Source: Chloroflexota bacterium (GTDB taxonomy: Bacteria; Chloroflexota; Limnocylindria; Limnocylindrales; CSP1-4). From it: a stretch of 64,000 nucleotides of DNA. Both the position numbers and the translations under genes were made by a program. The stretch spans positions 24,721 through 88,720 of the forward strand of contig CAKKPP010000001.1 of assembly GCA_919901745.1 (NCBI GenBank), written 5' to 3'. Positions 39,884-47,382 of the stretch are shown one piece after another; the first letter of the stretch is position 1; each line of letters starts with the position of its first letter. A model generated the notes under the pieces. The model saw only the letters and a list, made by a program, of their open reading frames with translations. It was not told the DNA's origin and made no database searches.

Positions 39884-41119
39884 ATGACCGACCGCGAGCT
39901 GCCCACCGTCGACGGCTCTCCGGCGTGCCCGTTCGTGGCGTTCGAGGACGACCGCGATGCCCGCTCGACCAGCCCTGATCATCGCCACCGCTGCTTCGCC
40001 GAAGTGCGCCCGGCAGAGCGGGCTTTCGCTCACCAGGAGGCGTACTGCCTCTCGGGCGCCTTCCCGGTCTGTCCGACATTCCAGGACTGGGCTCGCCGCG
40101 AGGCCGCGTCGGCCCGCCCGGCGCCGGCCCGTCCCGACTCCGGCAGCGCCGGCAACGTCGACTCCGCCGGCGCCGACAACGCGGACAACTCCGACCACTT
40201 CGGCAGCCCCGGGCGCTCTGAAGAGGACGCGTCGTCTGCCGGTCGCGAGCCTCGTCGCGGCTGGTCGGAGCCTCCGCCGTGGGCCACGCCTGCACCGCCT
40301 CCGGGGAGTCTGTGGGAGGAAGCGGACGACGATCGAGGCGAATCCGCCGATGCCGACTCGCTGGCCGACCTCCCGCGCCCGCGACGCGACGCCGCCCCGC
40401 CGGTTGTGCCGCCGCGCTGGAAACCCGACGCTCGACGATTCCAACCGGAACGAGATGATCAAGGCAGCTCGCTGAACGAAGCGTCCGATCCAGATCTGGC
40501 CGACGACCAGGATTCCGGGTACGAGGACGAGGACCCGATGGAACGCTCGGCGCGCCGTCGCGCCGAGCGGGAGGCGCGCCATCGAGCCGGGGTGGGCTCG
40601 AGCGGCGGTCGTCGGCCCGTCGTCGGTCAGTCGCGGCCGCGCCCGGCGCCGGACGAGCGCGGTCCCTCGTGGGAGCGGCCGCGGCGCTTCGAGGCGTACC
40701 CGACGATCAAGACGCGCATCGGCCTTCCGGCGATCCCGCGTCTGGCCGTCGTTGCCGCCGCCATTGTCCTGGCCGGCGTCGGCCTCTTCATCCTGCCGAC
40801 ACTGCTCGGTGTCGGTGGCCCCGACGGGGGCGCCACGCCGTCACCCACCTCCGCTGGGGCATCGTCGAGTCCCGGCGCCTCGGTCGAGCCGACGCCGATT
40901 CCTGAGCCGACGCCGATCGTCTACGAGGTCCAGCCGAACGACACGATGTCCAAGATCGCCAAGCGTTTCGGGGTGAGCCTGTCGGACCTGATCGCTGCCA
41001 ACAAGGACACGATCCCCGACCCGAACAAGATCAAGATCGGCGACAAGGTGACCATTCCGGCTGCCGCACCGACTGAATTCGTGGATCCGGGTGCCAGCGG
41101 GTCGCTACCACCGCCGTAG
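39884..41119 (+). CDS. LysM protein with an N-terminal Cys/His cluster and one membrane helix
   Basis: This 411-aa protein has three parts. Residues 1-75 hold Cys15, Cys37, Cys55 and Cys63 with His33, His35 and His50 (HRHRCFAE, YCLSG, VCPTFQDW), which suggests a bound metal. Residues 75-275 are a charged, Pro/Asp-rich linker. A membrane helix (about 288-310) is followed by a Pro/Thr/Ser linker and a LysM domain (YEVQPNDTMSKIAKRFGVSLSDLIAANKD-type, about 345-395). The LysM domain should bind peptidoglycan outside and the Cys/His part should lie inside. I recall similar layouts in Chloroflexota. The 3' end is tandemly duplicated. Confidence 0.82.
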   Translation: MTDRELPTVDGSPACPFVAFEDDRDARSTSPDHRHRCFAEVRPAERAFAHQEAYCLSGAFPVCPTFQDWARREAASARPAPARPDSGSAGNVDSAGADNADNSDHFGSPGRSEEDASSAGREPRRGWSEPPPWATPAPPPGSLWEEADDDRGESADADSLADLPRPRRDAAPPVVPPRWKPDARRFQPERDDQGSSLNEASDPDLADDQDSGYEDEDPMERSARRRAEREARHRAGVGSSGGRRPVVGQSRPRPAPDERGPSWERPRRFEAYPTIKTRIGLPAIPRLAVVAAAIVLAGVGLFILPTLLGVGGPDGGATPSPTSAGASSSPGASVEPTPIPEPTPIVYEVQPNDTMSKIAKRFGVSLSDLIAANKDTIPDPNKIKIGDKVTIPAAAPTEFVDPGASGSLPPP

Positions 41120-41148
41120 GCCACGTCGCTACCGCCGCCGTAGGCCAC
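41101..41148. repeat. 24-bp tandem duplication spanning the LysM stop codon
   Basis: 41101-41124 and 41125-41148 differ at one base. The unit encodes SLPPP followed by the TAG stop, so the second copy is a dead duplicate of the gene's end. Confidence 0.8.
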
Positions 41149-41189
41149 GATGAGTCGCTTCGCCGGCCTGCCGAGGCGCTACCGGGGCC

Positions 41190-41519
41190 CTACCGGGGGG
41201 CGAAGTTGATCGAGGTGATCTTGCCCGCCTCGACCCGGAACGTGGCATCGAGGTGCTGGGTGGGCGCGCCGGGCCGCACGACGAGCAGGTCCGCCTCGTA
41301 GCTGTTGCCCATGTCGCGAACCCCGCCCGGGATCATGCGCAGACCGCGGTCGGAGCGCAGGAACCACCCGCCCACGCGTTCGATGCCGCGCAGCGTCTGG
41401 ACGCTGTCGCCGACGTGAATTCGCATCTCGGTGGATTCGGCCATGAGCGCGACCGCGCCCTCACGATCACCCTCGTTGAGGCGTTCGAAGAAGACTTCCA
41501 TCGTGTCGACGGCACCCAT
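41190..41519 (-). CDS. SnoaL/NTF2-like protein
   Basis: This 109-aa protein has the cone-shaped NTF2-like pattern: an N-terminal helix (MEVFFERLNEGDREGAVALM), then TEMRIHVGD, GIERVGGWF and a final beta strand KITSINFAPR. Members include small hydrolases, isomerases and ligand-binding proteins. No catalytic residues can be picked. It lies downstream of the TPM-domain gene (24 bases) and may be in its operon, but it has a separate start. Confidence 0.72.
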   Translation of the reverse strand: MGAVDTMEVFFERLNEGDREGAVALMAESTEMRIHVGDSVQTLRGIERVGGWFLRSDRGLRMIPGGVRDMGNSYEADLLVVRPGAPTQHLDATFRVEAGKITSINFAPR

Positions 41520-41543
41520 CGCGCGGAGTGTACCCGAGCGGGC

Positions 41544-43307
41544 TCAGAAGCCGCCGCCTGAGCCGCCCCCGCCACCGCCCCCGCCGCCGCTGAATCCACC
41601 ACCACCCCCGCCGGACGACGACGGCGAGTTCCCGATGCTGCCGAGCGAGGCCATCATGCCACCGATGTTGGGCACGGCCGAACTCGAGAACAGTCCGCCC
41701 CCGCCGGACGCGCCCGCGCTCGACGAGAAGGGTTGGCCGTCCGACCCGTGATACCACGTCGGCAGGTAGGTGGAGGTGGCCGTCGCGACGCCGCGCTCCA
41801 CATCCTCGAGGCTTCGTTTGAGGACCCGCTCGATCTCCTCGTGAAGTCCCAGGGCGGTGCCCCATACGACCGCTTGATCGGGCGTCTCGAGCCAGCTCAG
41901 TCCGGAACCGGCGACCACCTGGTCCATCGATCGGGACTGCTCCATCGTCCTGTGAAGGGTCCGCCGGAACGCGGCCAGCATGGCCCGGATCATCGCGCCG
42001 GGCATCGTGACCGCCGGCATCACGCGCGCGAATGCCAGCACGACGACCCCTCCGATCAACGCGGCGACGCCGACGAGCGCAACCCCCTGGCTCGGCAGAT
42101 TTCCACCGATGACCAGGAGCGCGATCCCCACCCCGATCGCCAGGAAGCCGCGGAGCGCCCACTGCTGGGTCACTCTGGACGGCGCCGCCGCCAGCCAGCG
42201 TCGCTCGACGGTGTGGCGCTCGAGCTTCTTGTCGAAGTCCGCGACCTTGGCGCCGAATTCCAGGAGCTTCGCCGGATCGATGGTTCCCGACGGGTCCGCG
42301 ATCCCGCGCAGGCTCTCCTCGGCGAAGACCTCGGCGGGGCTGAGCGGGCGACGGTTGTTGCGGGCACGCTGGGCACGCGTGACGTCGTCGAGCGCAACAG
42401 GGTCGATGTCGATCGCGACCTTGTCCGGAGCGAACGCCTCGTCCACCTTCCGAAATGCCAGGACGCCCCGGCTGGCGAGGTCGAGGAGCGCCGTGGTCAG
42501 AGCTCGGCGCGAAGGCCCGCCCTCGAGGATGAAGACAGCACTGGCCGCGGACAGCTCGGCCGGTGGCGCGGGCATGAGGATCGACGCGTCGTCGAGATAG
42601 ACCGGGTCGCGACCGTACTTCCACCAGTTCAGCCACGCCCACCCGATGAGCAGGAAGAGCACGACGGGTGCCCCGATCAGACCCACGGCGGCGTCGATCT
42701 GGCGGGCGACCTGCAGGGTGGACGCATGCCCGGGCGTGGCGTTGGCGTCGATTCGTGCGAGCGCAACCAGGAGGGCTCCGTCGAGGTCCTCGTTAAGCAG
42801 GAGCGGCAGCATCTCGTCGTCGAACAGCGCCTGCCGTTCGGACCGGGACAGGAACGCGGCTTCGTAGCCGGCGCCGGCATAGAGCTGGACCTGGCCATGG
42901 ACGAGGCTGTCGTCGAGGTCGAAGAAGATGACCAGGCCGTCGTCGAAGCCGCGCCGACCGACACCCCACTGGTCGATGAGCGCCCGTGCCCTGTCGTTGG
43001 TTTCTTCGGTGGATGGCTTCACGTGCACGTTCTGGGTGTACACGGCGATCTCGGCGCCGGTGCGGGCCTCGATCTCGTCGATGGTCGCCTCGGCCGTGGC
43101 GATCGTGGCCGGGCTGAAGACGCCGGCGAAGTCGTAGACGGCCTGGTCGGCAACAGGATCCGGAAACGGCGGGCCGGGCGGTGGGGGATCGGCGGCCAGG
43201 ACGGCCAGCGGCAGGGCGAAGACGAGCAGCAGCGCCGATACCGCGGCGGCGATCCACGTCGATCGAGCGTCGCGGTCTCGGAGCCCTGACCTGGCGAGCT
43301 TCTCCAT
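41544..43307 (-). CDS. TPM-domain membrane protein with a glycine-rich tail
   Basis: This 587-aa protein has a signal peptide (to about residue 38) and an extracytoplasmic TPM domain (about 55-175, VYDFAGVFSPATIATAEATIDEIE and GLVIFFDLDD). A membrane helix near 200-225 follows, then a DUF2207-like cytoplasmic region with a helix pair (about 400-445). The C-terminal tail is mostly Ser and Gly, ending in a long Gly run. TPM proteins are linked to photosystem repair in plants, and in bacteria to envelope functions that are not well defined. The ATG is fixed by TACGCT 7 bases upstream. Confidence 0.85.
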   Translation of the reverse strand: MEKLARSGLRDRDARSTWIAAAVSALLLVFALPLAVLAADPPPPGPPFPDPVADQAVYDFAGVFSPATIATAEATIDEIEARTGAEIAVYTQNVHVKPSTEETNDRARALIDQWGVGRRGFDDGLVIFFDLDDSLVHGQVQLYAGAGYEAAFLSRSERQALFDDEMLPLLLNEDLDGALLVALARIDANATPGHASTLQVARQIDAAVGLIGAPVVLFLLIGWAWLNWWKYGRDPVYLDDASILMPAPPAELSAASAVFILEGGPSRRALTTALLDLASRGVLAFRKVDEAFAPDKVAIDIDPVALDDVTRAQRARNNRRPLSPAEVFAEESLRGIADPSGTIDPAKLLEFGAKVADFDKKLERHTVERRWLAAAPSRVTQQWALRGFLAIGVGIALLVIGGNLPSQGVALVGVAALIGGVVVLAFARVMPAVTMPGAMIRAMLAAFRRTLHRTMEQSRSMDQVVAGSGLSWLETPDQAVVWGTALGLHEEIERVLKRSLEDVERGVATATSTYLPTWYHGSDGQPFSSSAGASGGGGLFSSSAVPNIGGMMASLGSIGNSPSSSGGGGGGFSGGGGGGGGGSGGGF

Positions 43308-43314
43308 ACCGATC

Positions 43315-43320
43315 AGCGTA
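43315..43320 (-). promoter_or_regulatory. -10 hexamer TACGCT of a leaderless promoter
   Basis: On the minus strand TACGCT ends 7 bases before ATG 43307, with no Shine-Dalgarno sequence. Confidence 0.5.
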
Positions 43321-43418
43321 GCCAGTCGGACGCCCGCTGTGTCAGGCGATCTGGCATCGGCACGGAGGCCGGCCCGCGGATCTGCCAGGCTCAGCGGCGG
43401 GGGCGGAGCCTCCGGGGC

Positions 43419-43516
43419 GCGCAGGAGTCCTGCCGGACCGCGCGGTGTCCTGCCGGGGTGCGCGGTGTCCTGCCGGACCGCGCAGGAGTCGTGCCGGACC
43501 GCGCGGTGTCTGGCAG
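43419..43516. repeat. 20/21-bp tandem repeat, nearly five units
   Basis: Units at 43419, 43440, 43460, 43480 and 43501 (partial) follow the pattern GCGC, then AGGA or GGT, then GTCsTGCCGG and two to three variable bases. The array lies in the 421-base gap between the TPM gene and lysA. The rest of that gap holds only the inverted repeats listed separately; no convincing gene is seen. Confidence 0.75.
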
Positions 43517-43674
43517 TCAACAACGAGCACTCGAAGGTGGCGCGGTGACGGGTTCGCCATGTTTCCCGTGACTCCCGGTCAACACGGGGCGCCGAACCAT
43601 CCCCCGCTCGGCTCTTCCCGCCCTCCCGACCACGCGAGCGCAGCGGTGGGCCGGTCGGTGTTGACTGGCAGTCA
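43511..43674. repeat. Inverted repeats around TGACTGGCAGTCA
   Basis: A perfect palindrome TGACTG-G-CAGTCA occurs at 43662-43674. TGGCAGTCAACA at 43511-43522 is an inverted near-copy (11 of 12) of 43659-43670. GTCAACAC at 43577-43584 is inverted again at 43658-43665. Three related sites within 165 bases suggest protein binding. Confidence 0.5.
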
Positions 43675-43728
43675 CCTCCGAGGGAGCGCCAGAGGACTCC
43701 GGCATGGCCCCCCCGCGCACCGTGCGCA

Positions 43729-45087
43729 TCAGCCGAGTACGGCCAACGACCCGCGCCGACGGGCGAGCGTCAGCGTGCCGTCGCGCTCGACGATGACCTG
43801 CGGTGGGCGCGGGCGGCCGTTGTACGTGGAGGCCAGCGAGGCAGCGTAGGCACCGGCGTCGCGGATGGCGACCAGGTCGCCGCGGCGAAGCGGGGGCAGG
43901 CTGTGGACGCCGAGATGGTCCGTGGACTCGCAGATGGGGCCCTCGACGACTGCCCGCGTGACATCTGCGCGCGCCGCGCCGCTCGCGAACGCATCGGTCG
44001 CGATGGGCCTGCCGAGACTCGTGAGCGCCACGACCTGGTGGAACGCGCCGTACAGCGCGGGCCGGATGAGCTCGGTCATGCCCGCGTCGAGGACGACCTG
44101 GCGCCCGCCGCGCTCCCGCACGTGGAGGACGCGCGCCACGAGGTAGCCCGCGCGGGCAACCAGCGCGCGACCCGGCTCGATCGCCAGGCGCGCGGGCCGC
44201 CGATCTTCGGGGATTGCCTCGAGGAGTGCGGGCAACTCGCGGGCGAATCGCTCGGGATCGGGTGACGGCTGGCCGATCGGAGCGACCGGAAAGCCACCGC
44301 CGACGTCGAGCGTGTCAAAGCTTGTGTACGTGCCCCGGAGGAGCGCGAGCAGGGCGAGGCCCCGCCGCACGGCGTCGCGCCACGCGTCGATGGCGCCCAG
44401 CTGCGATCCGACGTGGAGGTGGATCCCGCGGGCAACGAGACGCCCAGCGGGGACGGCCACGATGATCTCGATCGCGGCACCCAGCTCCGCCTCGGTCATC
44501 CCGAACTTGGAGCCGCCGGCGCCCACCGCGAGCGATTCGTGTGTCTCCGGGGCAACGTCGGGGTTGAGCCGAAACAGGACGTCAAGGGGTCGGGCCGGCG
44601 CCGCCACGGCACGGTCGGCGCGGGCACGTCCGGCGCCGGCACGTCCGCGGGCACGTCCGGCGCGGGCGATCGCCGCGAGGGCGACCGCCTCATCGACCGA
44701 TTCGATCGCGATCCAGCGCAGGGGAGCCCCCTCGCGCGCCGCGCGGACGGCAGCCCGCAGGTCCGCATCGGTCTTGCCCACGCCTTCAAGGGCGATCCGC
44801 TCATTGGCCAGCCCGGCCTTTCGCGCGACCGCCCACTCGCCGCGGGAGACGACGCTCGCGCCGAATCCGTGCGTGGTCACGCGGGCGACGATCGGCGCGA
44901 CATCGTTCGCCTTCACCGAGAACATCCGGATCCACGGATCCGGAAACGCCGAGCGGACCGCGGCCGCAGCGCTTGCCAGCCCGGTCACATCGGTCGCGTA
45001 CAGCGGGGTCCCGAATCGTCGCGCGGCGCGCCGCAGCGCGTCGGCGATCGGCGCCAGCCGGTCGGCCGCATCCGCGACCGCTGTCAC
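43729..45087 (-). CDS. lysA: Diaminopimelate decarboxylase
   Basis: LysA converts meso-diaminopimelate to lysine with PLP. The 452-aa protein shows the PLP lysine in FSVKAN near residue 59, GSQLGAID, the glycine loop DVGGGFPV, EPGRALVARAGYL, and the substrate cysteine in GPICESTDHL, followed by DAGAYAASLASTYNG. An Arg/Gly/Ala-rich insert of about 25 residues near 145-168 is encoded by a short degenerate DNA repeat. The GTG start is conventional for length, but no ribosome binding site is evident. Confidence 0.93.
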   Translation of the reverse strand: MTAVADAADRLAPIADALRRAARRFGTPLYATDVTGLASAAAAVRSAFPDPWIRMFSVKANDVAPIVARVTTHGFGASVVSRGEWAVARKAGLANERIALEGVGKTDADLRAAVRAAREGAPLRWIAIESVDEAVALAAIARAGRARGRAGAGRARADRAVAAPARPLDVLFRLNPDVAPETHESLAVGAGGSKFGMTEAELGAAIEIIVAVPAGRLVARGIHLHVGSQLGAIDAWRDAVRRGLALLALLRGTYTSFDTLDVGGGFPVAPIGQPSPDPERFARELPALLEAIPEDRRPARLAIEPGRALVARAGYLVARVLHVRERGGRQVVLDAGMTELIRPALYGAFHQVVALTSLGRPIATDAFASGAARADVTRAVVEGPICESTDHLGVHSLPPLRRGDLVAIRDAGAYAASLASTYNGRPRPPQVIVERDGTLTLARRRGSLAVLG

Positions 45088-45130
45088 GCGCGCGACGAGT
45101 TCGGAGGTCGAGCGATCGTGTGCAGCGACC

Positions 45131-45535
45131 CTACATCACGATCTTTCGGCCCATGTTGACCATCGACAGTCCGGTCGACACGAGGCTGATGACCACCGAG
45201 CCGAGCAGCGCACCGATGACCACGTCGGCCGTGATGTCCGGTGGGAACGTGGCGACTCGGAATCCGAGCGCGAACTGGTCCGACACGAGCGCGACGAGGA
45301 GCAGCATGGCCGCGTTGATCACGAACGCCACGAGTCCCAGGGTCATGAGCGTGATCGGGAACGCGAGGAGCTTGACGATCGGCTTGAGGTAGCTGTTCAC
45401 GAGCGCGAGGATCAGCGCCACGGCGCCCAGCTTCCACCAGTCTTCGCCGAAGTCGAACGAGAGCTGGGGCACGATCTGGATCGCGATGTAGACGCCCACG
45501 GCGTTGATCGCCACCTTGACGACGAGGTCGGTCAT
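45131..45535 (-). CDS. Phage holin family 4 (Mvin-type small membrane) protein
   Basis: This 134-aa protein has four membrane helices and the family signature ILALVNSYLKPIVKLLAFPITLMTLGL at about residues 42-68. These proteins are widespread in non-phage genomes and their role is not clear. ATG 45535 follows TAGGAGA. It lies 43 bases upstream of lysA on the same strand, so co-transcription is possible. Confidence 0.85.
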   Translation of the reverse strand: MTDLVVKVAINAVGVYIAIQIVPQLSFDFGEDWWKLGAVALILALVNSYLKPIVKLLAFPITLMTLGLVAFVINAAMLLLVALVSDQFALGFRVATFPPDITADVVIGALLGSVVISLVSTGLSMVNMGRKIVM

Positions 45536-45640
45536 CGACACGTCTCCTAGCAAATTCCTGCCCGCCCGGATCGGCAAGCCGATGAGGCGTTGGCCCCGAT
45601 CATGGCAGATGCGTCCAGTCCCGCGGGCCGCGAACCTGTT

Positions 45641-46678
45641 TCAGCGCAGCAGGAAGCCGGTCCCGAGCGGGTCGCGCGGATCGAGGACGAACTCGTGGCT
45701 ACCGGTGCGATAGGCCGACCCTTCGACCTCGGTCACCAGGGTCGCCCTGCCACCGATGCGTGCTCCATCGGCCACGGCCCAGCCGTGGAACACGGAGTCC
45801 ACGATCGAACGATGGCGAAGCGTGGCGCCCCGACGGAGTTCACCGGCCGCGTCCAGCAGGGCGAGGCGTGCGGAGGTCCCGCTGCCGCACGGGGACCGGT
45901 CGACTTCGCCGTCGGCGAACACGGTGACGTTGCGCTGGACGAGGTCCGCGCCGTCCTCGTCGGGTTCGGATTGCCAGAAGATCACGCCGTAGATGCCGCG
46001 CAGCTCAGGTTCGTCGGGGTGGACCACGTCCAGCACGGTTTCAAGGGCCGGACGCAGTTCACGCTGGAGGGCGATGAGCGCGGGGAGGCTCGCCCGCGAC
46101 ACGTCCAGGCCGATGGCGCGAGCATTCACCGATCCGTAGAACGCGCCGCCGAACGCGACGTCGACGGTCACCTCGCCGCGGCTCGTGGGGACGGTGACGT
46201 CGGTGGCCAGCACGAACGACGGCACGTTGCGGAAACGGACGGTGTCGATGCGGGGCGGGGAGCCCGGCTCCGCGTCATCGGGCTCGCGGCGGGCGACGCA
46301 GAGCAGCCTTCCCGACGGCACGTCCACCGTGACGTGCGTTTCGGTCCGGTCGATTGTCGTCGGGAGCAGTCCCGTTTCCAGCGCCCACGTCACGAGCGCG
46401 ATCGTGCCGTGCCCGCAGGCGGTGGAGTAGCCCTCGTTGTGGAAGAAGATCACGCCCAGATCGGCGCCGTCGTCGTTCGCTGGGACGACGTAGGCGCCGT
46501 ACATGTCGGCGTGGCCGCGCGGTTCGTCGATGAGCAGGTGACGGACATCGTCGAGGTTGTCCCGAACCCAGCGACGGCGCTCCAGGACGGTTCGACCGGG
46601 GATCTCGGGAAGGCCGTCGACGACGATCCGAAATGGTTCGCCGCCCGTGTGGTAGTCGGCCGTACGAATGGTCTTCAC
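45641..46678 (-). CDS. Proline racemase / 4-hydroxyproline epimerase family protein
   Basis: This 345-aa cofactor-independent racemase starts TADYHTGGEPFRIV and has both catalytic cysteines: TACGHGTIA near residue 88 and SPCGSGTSA near residue 252. Having two cysteines favours racemase or epimerase activity over the dehydratase branch, which carries Thr at the second site. Proline against 4-hydroxyproline cannot be separated by eye. The GTG start overlaps the acetyltransferase stop upstream. Confidence 0.88.
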   Translation of the reverse strand: MKTIRTADYHTGGEPFRIVVDGLPEIPGRTVLERRRWVRDNLDDVRHLLIDEPRGHADMYGAYVVPANDDGADLGVIFFHNEGYSTACGHGTIALVTWALETGLLPTTIDRTETHVTVDVPSGRLLCVARREPDDAEPGSPPRIDTVRFRNVPSFVLATDVTVPTSRGEVTVDVAFGGAFYGSVNARAIGLDVSRASLPALIALQRELRPALETVLDVVHPDEPELRGIYGVIFWQSEPDEDGADLVQRNVTVFADGEVDRSPCGSGTSARLALLDAAGELRRGATLRHRSIVDSVFHGWAVADGARIGGRATLVTEVEGSAYRTGSHEFVLDPRDPLGTGFLLR

Positions 46679-47322
46679 CCGCTCTCCGCCGCCACCGCCG
46701 CCGAGCCACCCGCCCGGAGCAACCCCTCGAGCCGCGCCTTCACGCCGGGCCAGTCTTCCACCGTGACGCTGTACCAGGCGGAGTGGCGGAGTGGCCCGTC
46801 CGGCATGATCACGTGGTTCCGGAAGATCCCCTCGAACACCGCGCCGATGCCGAGGAGGGCGGCGCGCGAGCGGTCGTTGCGCGAGTCGGTCTTGAACTCG
46901 ACCCGGTTCGCGCCGAGCGTTTCGAAGGCGTGCGTCAGCTGCAGGAGCTTGACCTCCCGGTTGACGCCCGTCCGCTGCGCAGCCGTCGCCAGCCACGTCC
47001 AGCCGATCTCGAGGCGCCGGTTCTCCGGCGAGATGTTCAGAAAGCGGGTGCTCCCGATCGGGCGGCCGGATTGCGCGTCGACCGTGGCGAACGGCATCTC
47101 GGTCCCGGCGGCCAGGTTCGTGAGTGCCGTATCCAGCCAGGCCGTGAGTCCTGCCAGGTCTGTCGGGCGGGCGATCGTCAGGCTCCAGATCGAGGGATCG
47201 AACGCGACCTCAGCGAGGCCTTCGAGGTGATCCAGTGACAGCGGTTCGAGACGAACGCGATCACCCGGGAGGGTGACCGGGCTGACCCAGGGCGGCTCGG
47301 CGGGATCGAGGCGAGGCTGCAC
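46675..47322 (-). CDS. GNAT acetyltransferase (RimJ-like)
   Basis: This 215-aa protein has the RimJ/RimL-type GNAT pattern: LPGDRVRLEPLSLDHLEGL, IGSTRFLNISPENRRLEIGWTWL, LTHAFETLGANRVEFKTDSRN and GAVFEGIFRNHVIMPDG. Targets may be a protein N-terminus or a small molecule. GTG 47322 is fixed by TACCAT 7 bases upstream. It is the first gene of a two-gene operon with the racemase. Confidence 0.86.
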   Translation of the reverse strand: MQPRLDPAEPPWVSPVTLPGDRVRLEPLSLDHLEGLAEVAFDPSIWSLTIARPTDLAGLTAWLDTALTNLAAGTEMPFATVDAQSGRPIGSTRFLNISPENRRLEIGWTWLATAAQRTGVNREVKLLQLTHAFETLGANRVEFKTDSRNDRSRAALLGIGAVFEGIFRNHVIMPDGPLRHSAWYSVTVEDWPGVKARLEGLLRAGGSAAVAAESG

Positions 47323-47329
47323 GACCGCG

Positions 47330-47335
47330 ATGGTA
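47330..47335 (-). promoter_or_regulatory. -10 hexamer TACCAT of a leaderless promoter
   Basis: On the minus strand TACCAT ends 7 bases before GTG 47322. A plus-strand TAGACT at 47345-47350, for the divergent DUF885 gene, lies only 10 bases away, so the two promoters overlap. Confidence 0.5.
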
Positions 47336-47382
47336 GCGGCCCGCTAGACTCCGGGAGTCTCCAACATCGTCCAGGGAGTCCC

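Noticed and set aside
43419..43516. CRISPR array or a coding repeat
   Set aside because: There are no spacers, and the overlapping frames are compositional only.
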